From Liquidambar formosana (Eukaryota; Streptophyta; Magnoliopsida; Saxifragales; Altingiaceae): a stretch of 64,000 nucleotides of DNA. The stretch lies in the NCBI GenBank assembly GCA_039720395.1, contig CM077820.1, positions 15,399,848-15,463,847 of the forward strand, written 5' to 3'. The notes below the pieces were generated by a model. That model was given only the letters and a program-made list of their open reading frames with translations, was not told where the DNA came from and searched no databases. Shown here one piece after another: positions 1-11,238 of the stretch. Each line of letters starts with the position of its first letter. Position 1 is the stretch's first letter. The translations under genes and the position numbers were made by a program.

Positions 1-459
1 AACTTTGTCTTTAAGGAGTAATTGTTTTCACTTATTTCAACATTTATCATGGTTTTATATGGAGGGAATTTTAGAGTGGTCCGCCTATGGGAAAGTAATT
101 ATAGTTAATAGTCATTGTTAGTTAAGTTAGTAGTCATTCATTAGGAAGTTAGTACTAATTTGTACTGAATTGTAATTATTTTTCTATAACCCGATCAATC
201 TAAAACTCCCCCTTTTGTTTGATAGATCTCGACAAATAAATTTCAAAATGATAATTTTATAACAAAGAAACTTATATATATAATTAAAGTTATTGTATTT
301 TTAAGTTTAAAAAACGAAAAGTAACAACTAGCAAATAAAAAGTGAATATTGCTCTGTTCGGCATGTATGGGAAGGTACTCTGTTGGATCTTTAAGGCCGG
401 TCCAATTGCAATATATTTGAAAGGAAAAAGGCAAAAGCAAAGACATCCTTTATGAATAG
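1..459. other. intergenic, nothing recognised
   Basis: AT-rich sequence without a coding region, repeat boundary or RNA gene that I can support. Short open frames here have no recognisable protein features. Confidence 0.5.
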
Positions 460-1350
460 CAGAGCATACCATGGTCCAGATTCCAGTCTCTCCTTTTTTA
501 TTGTCTTTGTTCTCTTCTTTTGTAAAATGCATTAAGGCCATCTCTCTAATTTTTATCATCTTTGTTTCTCTTCTTTAGGAGAATTCTGATTTATTAGCAA
601 AGAGGGAACGAAATAGATTTATCTTTCGATTCCAGAATTAGAGAAGAAACAAATGCCCTGCTCAGATTAAGGTACCTCTCTCTATTCTCAACTTACTGTT
701 TTTTATTTTTTTATTTTTATTTTTATAAATAAAAGTAAAAGCATCAAAGAGAATCCTAACATCTCAACTAGGTTGGCACCCTAGGACCTTAAAATCATGT
801 GCTCACTACTTGATATATCTTAAAAGAAATAAAAAGAATACATAAGAGGAAAAGAGAAACAAAACAAAATAAGAAAAGGTCTAGTCTTAGTGACTCATAA
901 CTTGTCACAATCCAACTCACAACCAAAGCAGAAACTGCAAAATTAAAGCCTAAACCTATAAGAAGGTAAGTTGAACATATCATGACAGATAAATTTGAGA
1001 ATCTCGGGAGGAGCATTCCACCACCACTTAAAACCCTAAAAACCCAAGCCAAGATTGGCAATGCCATCTGCAGCTGTATTACCTTTCCTAAAAATATGAC
1101 TACACTGAATTATTCTCAACTTACTGCAATCATTAATTGTGTGTTAAAAAGATAGGCTCTACCAAGATAATTGTCAAGGCCGGAAATCATTTTAATTGGT
1201 TTTATGAACAATTTTAGTTGGAAAATTTTGTTTTTACATTTGTTTGTTTCCCCCCAAAATATTTTTAGCTTTCACAATATCATGGTGAAATCATAAGATC
1301 ATCCTAGTCTTTTCTGATAATAAGTCAATAATTTTGATGAACAAAAAATA
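460..1350 (+). repeat. diverged duplicate of the NLR 5' leader (relic)
   Basis: Positions about 470-698 resemble 3125-3420 upstream of the NLR gene: shared text includes the CTTCTTTAGGAG stretch, the TTAGCAAAGAGG stretch and a donor-like AAGGTACCTCTC. Similarity resumes at about 1111-1350 (against about 3405-3600) after a LINE insertion. No NLR coding sequence follows this copy, so it is a promoter/leader relic of a lost or rearranged paralogue. The relation is seen directly; the evolutionary reading is inference. Confidence 0.6.
699..1110 (-). mobile_element. 5'-truncated LINE (L1-type) with poly(A) and 16-bp target duplication
   Basis: TATTCTCAACTTACTG occurs at 683-698 and again at 1111-1126, flanking this segment exactly. 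On the minus strand the segment ends in an A-rich tail (699 to about 745). Its upstream part translates to a decayed end of a plant LINE RNase H domain: residues like IFRKGNTAADGIANLG, a stop, then a WWWNAPP-type block. A truncated 5' end, poly(A) and a long target duplication are the signature of L1-type target-primed insertion. The coding part has an internal stop and is non-functional. Confidence 0.75.
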
Positions 1351-1590
1351 ATTTACTAGATCAGGAAATGGAGAGTGAGTACAGCAGGAGCACAACACCC
1401 ACGAGAAACAGAAGACGTCTCACACATCCACAGACAAACGAGACAAACACCTAAAGGACAGAAAAATGAAAGCCAAAGAGAATAAAGTAGCAAGACCCAA
1501 AAAAACAGCCTAACTACACCCAGAAATGACAAAAACCACACAAGAAAGCCACAACACGATGAAGTTTTGCTTCCTTCCACCCCTTGCGAT
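1351..1590. other. no gene; low-information sequence
   Basis: A-rich on the + strand (T-rich on -) with no recognised protein. It might be the 3' untranslated part of another LINE read on the minus strand, but I see no boundaries that prove it. Confidence 0.3.
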
Positions 1591-1817
1591 AGGCAAAAAC
1601 TTCCATGTAATTGTGATATGGCCAAGTGGTATCACAAGCCAATCACATTCAAGCAAAGTGGGAAAGTGGGACTAACATGGCCAGGTGGTATCACAAGCCA
1701 ATCACATTCAAGCAGAGTGGGAAAGTGGGACTAACAAGTCCCACTTTCCCACTCTGCTTGAATGTGATTGGCTTGTGATACCACCTGACCATATCACAGT
1801 TACATGGAAGTTCTACT
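1591..1817. mobile_element. fold-back MITE, probably Mutator-like (9-bp target duplication)
   Basis: CCTTGCGAT lies at 1582-1590 and at 1818-1826, flanking the element. The ends are inverted (AACTTCCATGTAA near the left end, its complement near the right). Inside, a roughly 62-bp unit starting GTGGTATCACAAGCC is present twice in tandem and is then followed by its inverted copy. Most of the element can therefore fold into one long, nearly perfect hairpin. The 9-bp duplication and long inverted repeats fit Mutator-type non-autonomous elements; there is no coding capacity. Confidence 0.7.
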
Positions 1818-1826
1818 CCTTGCGAT

Positions 1827-3080
1827 GATGTGCTCTCTAGATCATCCTGCTTCTAAGATAAAGAATTGAGTTGACCCGACATTCTACTGGTGCCAAAAAC
1901 ATTACTATTCCAAGTTTCCAACCGAGCAGCGCCTTCCTAAACAGAGAGATTAGAGAGTGAGCTACTCTAGAGAACTCCACACGCATCCCTTCCTTGCATT
2001 ACTCATGGATCTTATTTGGTTGGAAGACTCTACGTGGGATCTCACGTGTTGCTCACATGACAAGATGTGACATGTTTGTTAAGTAGTTGGACGACGTTTG
2101 GAGGCAAGACCACAATTGGGCACAACAATAAGGTTTATGTATCAAATTAGGAGAAAAAAATAGTTTGGATAACATATTAGGATTTTTGGAAAAGTTTAGG
2201 GCATTAAAATGATCTTTACCCAAAAATAAAAAAAGGTTTCTTTGAAAACTAGTAGCGTGGTCCATTAAAAAACATCATTTTGAACAATTTTGTAAAAAAG
2301 AGTTTTTCCAAGATCTTTAACTTAAGTAAAGTTTTTGGTTATTTTTCATGAAACATTTTATAAAAATAAAATATAAATTGTAAATGGCAAAAAAATTCAC
2401 TTAAAACAACAGATTTTGTGAATGGCCAAATTATCCACTTGACTCTTCACAATTGTGAAAAGCAACTCCTCATTACTCTCATTCATATTATGTCATGGGT
2501 CCAACAAAACAAATGAGAATTAATTATGTACATATATCACATGTTATGCAATTATAGACATGTATTCACTTGTTTATATCTATATATTTATGTGTCCAAA
2601 TAAATATGAATATATGCATACGAAAGTGAAGGCATTTGTTTGACAGGTATGCCCCGCACATACCTGAATCTGTGCGGGGCATTTGTTTCCAACTGAGCAG
2701 CGCCTTCCTAAACAGAGAGATTAGAGAGTGAGCCATACCTCTAGAGGCGTAGACATTACCAATAATGAAATGAAGCAATTAAACAATTTCACATTTATAT
2801 GTAATTTCGATGCTGCCGATATAAGCGTACGAAAGTGAAGGCAGCTGCATATTACTCTGACAAGAATTATTTTTATTTATTTTTATTTTTTTACATATTA
2901 GTCTGCATATTAGTCTGACAGGTACCCTCACACAGCCAAAATAACTATAACTATAATAGTTAACCATATAGTTAATCCGTTAAAGAAGAAAAATAAAATT
3001 TGGTTAGTTAAAATAACCGAGAGGTTGGATAGTCATACTTGGCCATGCGCTCTTTCTCTCTGTCTCTCTGTCTTGTAAAG
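1827..3080. other. intergenic with short duplicated blocks and a hairpin
   Basis: No gene. A block with CAGCGCCTTCCTAAACAGAG occurs near 1925 and again near 2697, and ACGAAAGTGAAGGCA occurs near 2620 and 2829. The segment about 2250-2420 resembles repeats found in the NLR introns (near 7980 and 14330). These are local segmental duplications or old MITEs without clear ends. Confidence 0.45.
2649..2682. repeat. perfect 12-bp hairpin with overlapping 8-bp palindrome
   Basis: ATGCCCCGCACA (2649-2660) is matched exactly by TGTGCGGGGCAT (2671-2682) around a 10-base loop. The left arm is also part of CAGGTATG...CATACCTG (2644-2666), so two mutually exclusive stems are possible. The arms are far more GC-rich than their surroundings. 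No function is known to me. Confidence 0.5.
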
Positions 3081-3985
3081 TCTCTTTCTTGTCAGAGGCC
3101 CCAACTCTGAGATGCTCACCGGTGAGTGGTCAATGCTCCTTCCCCCAAGATTTGATCGTTTTTGTTCTCTTCTTTGTCAAATGCATTATGGCTCTCTCTT
3201 TCATTTTTATCATCTCATTATGGCTCTCTTTGATGCTTCTACTCCTTTTGATAAAAAAAAAAATCATCTCTGTTGCTCTTCTTTAGGAGGAATTCTGATC
3301 CATTAGCAAAGAGGCAACGAAAAAGAGTCTATCAATCCATTCCAACTGATTCCAGAATAAGAGAAGAATCAAAGACCCCATTCAGATTCAGGTACCTCTC
3401 TTTTAATTCTCAAACTTACTGCAATCAAAGTCTCTACTAAGACTACTTATTGATTATGAACCATTTTATTCGGAAAAATTTGTTCAACAATTTTTTTCCC
3501 CTTTCCCCCCTCAATTTTTTAACCTTTAACAATATCTTTGCTGAAATCATAAGTTCATCTTAATCTTTATATGTAGTTTCTGAGCACCATGTCAATATTT
3601 TTACTTGATAGACTTGGATCTGACTACACAGTCAATATTGTTACTTGAAGATGCTGCGAATCTTAATCTTTAAGGCTGAGAAGGATAGAATATCCTTTGT
3701 TTAATTCTCATTTCATAGGCTCCAACCCAAGTTGCTGGTGAATTCTCTTTGCTCCTCTATGCACTTGAATTTATAATCTTCTATCTGCTGTTGATTGATT
3801 CTTTGATCCTTCTATTCATAACAAAAGCATATAATGGAGCAGCCTTTTTTTTTTTTTTTTTTAATTTTTTTATTTTGTTACCCACACCCATTGCTTCAAT
3901 AAAACTCTTGTTTGTGTATTTATATAATTAGGTCTTGCATTGTTTACTGTATCTTGATTCTCTGAAAAAAGAAGAAGAAGAAGAA
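3081..3985 (+). promoter_or_regulatory. NLR upstream region and 5' leader with probable leader intron
   Basis: The stretch before the NLR start contains a pyrimidine-rich region (about 3050-3290) and a duplicated leader block. A plausible donor TTCAG|GTACC lies at 3391/3392. Acceptors could be CATAG at 3718 or AATTAG at 3931. The same donor context is conserved in the diverged copy near 670, which supports it being real leader sequence. I cannot place the transcription start. Confidence 0.4.
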
Positions 3986-5225
3986 ATGGCCGTGGACATA
4001 GTCATTTCCATTGCAGCAAAAATCGGAGAGTACCTGGTGGCTCCAATTGGGCGTCGACTTGGTTATCTGCTTTGCTACAAATGCAACACTGAAGATTTTA
4101 GGAAGAAAGTAGAGAATTTGAAGACAGAAGGAGCTGCGGTGCAATTACGAGTTGAAGCGGCTGAAAGGAATGGAGAAGTTATTTTTCCAAATGTTCAGGT
4201 CTGGCTGACACGTGTGAACAAGATCACAGAAGTTTTTGATGAAGTCCAAGCAAACAAACGGTGCTTCTATGGCCGTTGTCCTGATTTGATGTCGCGCTAC
4301 CAATGAAGCAAGAAAGCTAAGGAGACGACAGCAGATGCTGATGATCTCAAACGATATGCAGGCAGGTTCCATATAGGAGTATCTTGGCCTGCTCCACCGG
4401 TGTTCGAAGCCAGAAAATTGATTTTTGAAAAAATCATGGAGGCCTTAAAAGATGATCAGATCAATATGATTGGGATTTGTGGCATGGGTGGTGTGGGTAA
4501 AACCACACTTGTGAAAGAAGTTGCCAAGCAAGCTGAAGATCATAAAGATCAATTTGATGAGGTAGTGATGGCAGTGGTTTCCCAAACGCCAAACTTCATC
4601 AAAATTCAAGATGAAATTGCTGACAAGCTAGGACTGAAATTTGATGTGAATAGCGAATCTGGAAGAGCACGAAAGCTGTTTGCAAGACTTACGCAAAAGA
4701 AGAGGATCCTTGTAATATTGGATGATATTTGGGAAAGAGTCGAGTTGGAGGCAATTGGAATTCCTTCTGGAGCGAACCACAAGGGTTGCAAAATTGTGTT
4801 GATATCTCGAAAGAAGGATGTATGCTATCAGATGGGCATTAAAGAGCCTTTCTCAATTAATATCTTATCGGAGCAAGAGGCATGGACTCTGTTTTCGAAG
4901 ATGGCTGGTGATTCTGTTTACTCTCCACTTCCACGTCCTACAGCTGTTGAGGTGGCAAAAGAATGCGGGGGTTTGCCCCTTGCAATAGCGGTAGTTGCAA
5001 GAGCATTAAGAAATAAAGACTTGTCCTTTTGGCTTGATGCTTTAAATCGCTTACGAAAGTCGATTCAAGAAAACGAAGTTTCTTTGGCTCTAGAGTTAAG
5101 TTACACTCATTTAGAGAGTGAGGAAGCCAAAAATTTTTTCTTGCTTTGTTCTCTATTTCCCGAAGATGATGACATAGCAATTGAAGACTTGTTGAAATAT
5201 GGGATAGGTTTGGGGTTGTTCCAAA

Positions 5226-6785
5226 ATGTTGATAGTGGACAAAGCAACAGAGAGGGCAAATAGATTGGTTTGTGACCTAAAATATTCTTGTTTATTGCTA
5301 GAAGGTCACCGCGAAGAATATGTCAGAATACATGACGTCGTTCGAGACGTTGCCATATCAATCGCATCCAAAGAAAATCGTGCGTTTCTGGTAAAAGCTG
5401 GTTGGGGATTGAAGGAATGGCCAAAAGAGGACACATATGAACCGTACACCGCCATCTCAATCATGTCCAACGATATTCATGAGCTTCCTGATGGGTTGGA
5501 ATGTCCCAATCTTCAAATTTTGTTTTTAGATGGAAATCGTCCTTCATTTCAATTCCCCGAAAATTTCTTTTTGGGGATGGAAAATCTCAAAGTTTTAAAG
5601 ATGTCTGGCATACATTTTTTATCATTACCCCCATCGCTTCGATATTTGAAAAACCTTCGGACTTTGTGTTTAGACGGTTGCAGCTTAAAAGATATATCTA
5701 TAGTCAGAGAACTGAAGAAACTACAAGTTCTTAGCGTTTCTAATTCTGATATCAAAGAATTGCCGAAAGAAATGGGAATGCTGACTCATCTAAGGCTATT
5801 AGATTTGAGAAGATGTGAACAACTCGCAGTAATTCAACCTGATGTCATAGCAAACCTATCCCAATTGGAAGGATTGTATATGTCAGATAAATTTGACAAG
5901 TGGGAGATTGAAGGACAACAAAACCAAAGGAGTAATGCTAGCCTTGTTGAGCTAAATCACTTGTCTCGCTTAACCGTTTTAGAGACTCATATACCAGATG
6001 CCAACCTTTTGCCCGAAGATTCACTCTTCCACAACTTGTCGAGATTTAGAATATCCATAGGCACCAGGTTTGAAGGATATGAGGAAGTCCCAAATTGCTT
6101 AAGCCTCAAATTCCACGTAAGCACTCCTCAAAAGAATGGAGTTAACGTGTTGTTGAAGAAAGCTAAACATCTACAATTGAGGGAAATGAAGGGTTTAAAA
6201 AGCATAATTTATGGGTTGGACAGAGAGGGGTTTCCAAACTTAAGACGTCTTGATGTCAGAGCATGCCATGAGGTGGAATATGTCTTCAACGCCACGGAAG
6301 GGGTTTCGCCCGTAGCCTTTCCTATGTTGGAGAAATTGGATCTCGTTTATCTTGCGAATTTGAAAGAGATATGCCACGGCCAACTTCCAACAGGATTGTT
6401 CAGCGAACTGCAGGAATTGAGGCTACGTAGACTACCTGAACTAAGAAATATGTGGAAGGACCCCGCTCAACATGTTTGCTTCCGCAATCTAAGAGTAGTG
6501 AAAGTGGATGGCTGTAATGGATTGAAAAATCTCTTCTCACATTCCATAGCCAAAGATCTTTCCGAACTTGTTGAACTAAGGGTAACAAACTGTGAGATAA
6601 TGGAAGAAATATTTGGAAATGAAAAAGAAGCAGCATCAGCAATGGATGACATCATATTCCCTCATTTGCGTTCGTTGGTGCTAAGGAATCTGCCAAACCT
6701 CAGAAATTTCTGCTCCAAAATGAAGTGCTGGGCTCTAAAGGGGGATGTGGATTCCCACACAGAAGATCCTCTCTTGGACAAAAAG
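5226..6785 (+). other. NLR exon 1, downstream frame: ARC2 end and first LRR block
   Basis: This open frame continues the NLR after the frameshift: KATERANRLVCDLKYSCLLL, IHDVVRDVAI, then repeated LxxLxxL units (ECPNLQILFLDGN, LPPSLRYLKNLRTLCLDGC, LPKEMGMLTHLRLLDLRRC). It ends at AAAAAG|GTACGC (donor 6786), 520 codons after 5226 and in phase 0. The last third (from 6408) is the founder of the duplicated LRR segment. Confidence 0.8.
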
Positions 6786-7413
6786 GTACGCTACCTTATT
6801 TTACAATTTTTAGGATCCTAATCACATTTAATCTTAAAAATCTATATTAGAGCGATGCTAATCAAATTAAAGGAGTATGCCTCTCTTATGAAATAACGAG
6901 TATTGGTGTACTGCAGGAATTGAGGCTATACAGACTACCTGGACTAAGAAATATGTGGAAGGACCCCGCTCAGCATGTTTGCTTCCGCAATCTAAGAGTA
7001 GTGAAAGTGGATGGCTGTAATGGATTGAAAAATCTCTTCTCACATTCCATAGCCAAAGATCTTTCCAAACTCAATGAACTAGAGGTAAGAAACTGTGAGA
7101 TAATGGAAGAAATATTTGGAAATGAAAAAGAAGCAGCATCAGCAATGGATGACATCGTATTCCCTCATTTGCGTCGGTTGGTGCTAAGGAATCTGCCAAA
7201 CCTCAGAAATTTCTGCTCCAAAATGAAGTGCTTGGCTCTAAAGGGGGATGTGGATTCCCACACAGATGATCCTCTCTTGGACAAAAAGGTACGCTACCTT
7301 ATTTTACAATTTTTAGGATCCTAATCACATTTAAATCTTAAAAATCTATACTAGAGCGACGCTAATCAAATTAAAGGAGTATGCCTCTCTTATGAATCTA
7401 ACGAGTATTGGTG
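6408..7413 (+). repeat. 503-bp tandem duplication of an LRR exon end plus intron start
   Basis: The block beginning CTGCAGGAATTGAGGCTA occurs at 6408 and again at 6911 (period 503 bp). It includes coding sequence, the donor AAAAAGGTACGC and about 120 bp of intron. Differences between copies are few. A third, more diverged relative is at about 10905-11375. Confidence 0.85.
6917..7288 (+). other. duplicated NLR LRR exon (exon 2)
   Basis: 124 codons, open throughout and in phase 0, starting after CTGCAG (acceptor-like AG at 6915-6916) and ending at the donor GTACGC (7289). It encodes ELRLYRLPGLRNMWKD..., nearly identical to the end of exon 1. In exon 1 the same CTGCAG is internal coding sequence; after duplication it lies behind intron-derived sequence and can serve as an acceptor. 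Splicing is predicted, not shown. Confidence 0.55.
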
Positions 7414-7971
7414 CGCCATTCAAAAGTACGGAGTAAATTGTAGTGTGGTTGAGGTAAATAACTCGAGTTAATGTATTTTTTTTTAAAATAATTGGTAACT
7501 AACTCGGGTTAAGTTCAATTGTACACATTCTGATTCCAATGCTAATGTCCAACTTTTTTTTTTTTGGCTATGGCTTTAATGTTCAACTTATATATATCTA
7601 TATATATATATATATCATTAATCTTTTTAAAATTAGGTCCTCCAAAACAATGACTCAATTTTGTCAATGAATAGCTAACACAAAAATGGAATTAACAAGC
7701 TAAGATTTGTCATAAAGGAAGTCGATTTTGAGTAGAGCTGCACCTGAAGCTTTTTATTTTTGGAGCACATCGTATCTTCCAAATCCAATTAAAATTCCTT
7801 CTAATTAATTTATTAGAATTAATTTTATTTGTACATCTCATATCTCTATTTAATTAAGCAGCGGTCGTAGAGAATATATGTTAAATTTATATGAAACATC
7901 ATTAACAGGATTAGAAAAAGTGGGAGGCTATTGCCACCACGGACATTTCTAAGCACCCCCCACTAACCTTA

Positions 7972-8241
7972 AATTCTTAAGGTTTTATGAAAATATAAAA
8001 AGTTTTCATGAAAACTAACCGCATTGTCTACTAGAAAACATCTTTTGAACAACTTTGTAGAAGAAATTTTTCCAAATATGAAAAAACTATTGTTTAAGTG
8101 GACTTTTTGGCAATTTTGTAAAACTTAAATGATAGATTTTGAAAAATTTTAGTTTACATAATTGTTCAAAATAATGTTTTCTAATAGACAATGCGTCCAC
8201 TTTTTGTGAAAACATTTTATATTCTTCATAAAACATTAGCT
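7972..8241. mobile_element. MITE-like inverted-repeat element
   Basis: The left arm (about 7975-8060: TTTTATGAAAATAT..., CATTGTCTACTAGAAAACAT, TTTGAACAA) is the imperfect inverted complement of the right arm (about 8160-8241). Related single-arm fragments occur near 2253, 9840 and 14335, so this is a locally multiplied family. I could not define a target duplication. Confidence 0.5.
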
Positions 8242-8296
8242 TTCCAACTTTGCATATGATTTTTAACTTGCCCAAGAATTTGAGCAAAGACTCTAG

Positions 8297-8603
8297 GCCT
8301 ATTTGGGTGTCCAATTCAAAATTAAACAATTAAATATTTTTTTTTTATAGAGGATTGAAAGCTCAATCCATCACCTTGAATTGACAAATTCAAGAAAATG
8401 ATCGATGGTTATCGTCACGAATAAAAGTTGAAATTCAAAATAGTAGCATTTTATGAATTTCTAAGAATTGATTTTACAACATCACCTATAGTGATGAATA
8501 ACTTTTTTAAATATTCTAATTCAAGGTGATGGATTTATACGTTTAATACTATGTAAAATTTTTTGAATGATTTAATTTTGAATTGAACACCAAACAAACC
8601 CTT
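8297..8603. mobile_element. MITE-like element with about 30-bp terminal inverted repeats
   Basis: TTTGGGTGTCCAATTCAAAA near 8302 is matched in inverse by TTTTGAATTGAACACCAAAC ending near 8595. Only the right part recurs in the next intron (near 14095-14140). The TTTGGGTG-type end resembles PIF/Harbinger or hAT MITEs; the superfamily is unresolved because the target duplication is unclear. Confidence 0.45.
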
Positions 8604-10611
8604 AATGTTTCTCCCTACCTTCAATAATAGGGGCACCCAAGTATTTTCTTAAATTGAAATATTTCGTTATCCCAAGTTAACTGATACCTACTATGATGCA
8701 GTTTTGGTTTTCATCACTTTTCTCTTATTGGAATATGTCACAATTTTCTAATGTGGGGTGTTTTTGCCATGGGCATTATATGAGACCGTAATGTTTTGTA
8801 AATGTAATCAAAGTAAGTCCATTGCGTGTGTGATAGCATTTTTCTTAAAACCCCTTTAAAATAAGGGCAATTTAAGCTTGTAATAAATGGTCTCATTTTC
8901 AATTTTATTTGGTGATTGTGGGGATGTTTTTTGTCAAAGTACCGGCTTGTGTGTTAGAACTTAGAAGGCGATCTAAAAGACAATGGGCCAAGTCGCACTT
9001 TCAACAATTACTAATCACAATATGTCAAATACAATTCTCATGATCATGATCTAGTTACATAGCATGCTGTCATTTACACAAGTAGTGAAGGGGAATTACA
9101 TGAGTAAATTCTCCCTGCTTAGGCTTATAATTTGACTTGACCATGGTATCCCGTTCTATCTCGGGCCTATCATCTTCAATACGACACCTAGCCCGCAACT
9201 TGGTATGTCATTTGCTTGGGTCCTTTGCTAGGTTTTGTGAACCAATAATAGAGACTTAACCCAATTACTTTGTTGGATATCTCCTCTCTTTTATTGACTC
9301 AAAATGGCTTATGATTACATGACCAACTATTTATTGCTTTCAGTCTCAGTAGAGCGATGGTCCAGTTTTAGCCTTCCTATCCAATTAGCAGTCTATATTC
9401 AACAATAAGTTAGTAAAATAGCATATGATTTTATTTATTTATTTATTAGCTAGTTTTTTAGTCCCTACATCAAGAATTATACACAAAATTACAAATAAGA
9501 GTGTCAACATGTCAGACAATGTCTAATATCTATTTGCTTGCCCCACATTTACCATGTCGTTTTAAATGTTTTTGTGAACAAATTATGGTTAGAGTAAAAG
9601 AGACCATGTCAGATTATATGAACATTTTTTTTGCTCATTAGAGCAATAATAGATCATTCATAAGGTATATTTTCTGGATTTAAACATCATTGTTTTGAAA
9701 ATGTTAAATACATCTTGGAAGTTAATTGGGACAAATTTAACATTCTTAATTATCTCATAATTAGTCAAAGAACTACACTTAATAACAGAGTATATTTTGT
9801 TTCTATGTTGACTCGAGCAGATCATTACATAAAGCACTTAATGGCCAAAAAAGTTGTAGGAGAAACTTTTTCTAAAATTTATGGCCAAAAAATCCACTTA
9901 TACCACAAAATTTTACAAACACAATAGCAACATCAATGAGACAATTAGACAATTTCATCTTGATTTTCATGTCCGTCTGAACTTGTAGTTTTAAAATCTC
10001 AGTAACAGGGGCAATGAGACAATTATTCTCATTAATATCAGTAGGAATACGAGCAATATCTTTCTCAATATTTGTACAACCATAAAAACAAATCTTCTAG
10101 TAAAATCATCAATAAGAATATGAGCAATTTCATCTTGATTTTCATGCCACAAACGAATGTTACAATTGAACACATTAGATCTAGTCTCTGGACACCCCTA
10201 TTATAGAAAAATTACCAACAAAAATTAATACTAGAAACAGACCAATGTTCCAATTGGACTTCGTGAGTATAGAAACTGGTGGCACTGGAATTTTATTTTA
10301 CTGTTTAATTAATTTTTTTATCCCTTTCTTCTTAAATATACTTCTTTTTCTTTTATTTCAAATTGGTAGTACTGGGTTTAACAATATCAGTTCCAATTAC
10401 CATAGTTGTTTCATTGAAGAATCTCGCCTGAAACCAATGTTACAATTGAACCTGTGGGGTTCTCAGCTCAGAAAAACTAATTGCTGAAGAAAAATAAATT
10501 AAATCATTAGATTGGGGGTAGAAAGGGCTTAGAACAATTGAAGTCCATTATATTTTATTTATTCAGATCAGTTTATGTAACTCAGTAACGCAATGAAGTA
10601 AATTTCCCCAG

Positions 10612-11238
10612 GACGCATTCCCTGCCCTGGAGGAATTGCTCATTGATGGTGTCGGCAATTTCGAAGAGATGTGGTTCCCGCAATTTCCAGCTATGTCCTT
10701 TTCTCTACTGAAAGTTCTGAGACTGCACCATTGTGACAAAGTGTTAAATATTGTGCCACCAAAGTTACGGAATTTGGAGGAACTTGAGGTGAGATATTGT
10801 GACTTCGTGGAAGGGCTTGCCGTCGAGGAAGGGCATGCAATCCAAACTCTATCTCAGTTAACAAATTTGACGTTAGTGGGACTTCCCAAGTTAAAGCATG
10901 TGTGGAAGGACCTCGCTCAACATGTTTGCTTCCGCAATCTAAGAGTAGTGAATGTGGTTAGCTGTAATGAATTGAAAAATCTCTTCTCACATTCCATAGC
11001 CAAAGATCTTTCCAAACTCGATGAACTAAAGGTGACAAACTGTGAGATAATGGAAGAAATATTTGGAAACGAAAAAGAAGCAGCATCAGCAATGGATGAT
11101 GACATTGTATTCCCTCATTTGCGCCGGTTGGAGCTATCATATCTGCCAAACCTCAGAAATTTCTGCTCCAAAATGAAGTGCTTGGCTCTAAAGGGGGATG
11201 CGGATTCCCACACAGAAGATCCTCTCTTGGACAAAAAG
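10612..11238 (+). other. NLR LRR exon 3
   Basis: 209 codons in phase 0 between acceptor CCCCAG and donor AAAAAG|GTACGC. The protein starts DAFPALEELLIDGVGNFEEM and ends with the KDLAQHVCFRNLRV...LLDKK block shared with exons 1 and 2. The first half matches exon 4 (DAFPALDSLTIDGIGNFEEM), so the exon is a chimera of two repeated LRR modules. Confidence 0.7.

Larger units (their letters stand above)
7289..10611 (+). other. NLR intron 2 (3.3 kb) with MITE-like inserts and duplicated blocks
   Basis: Runs from donor GTACGC at 7289 to acceptor TTCCCCAG ending 10611. It holds an inverted-repeat element at about 7972-8241, a MITE-like element at about 8297-8603, and a block at about 8690-9680 that recurs at 13192-13940 in the next intron. 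The final part, about 10230-10611, matches 14680-15096. No independent gene is supported inside it. Confidence 0.6.
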
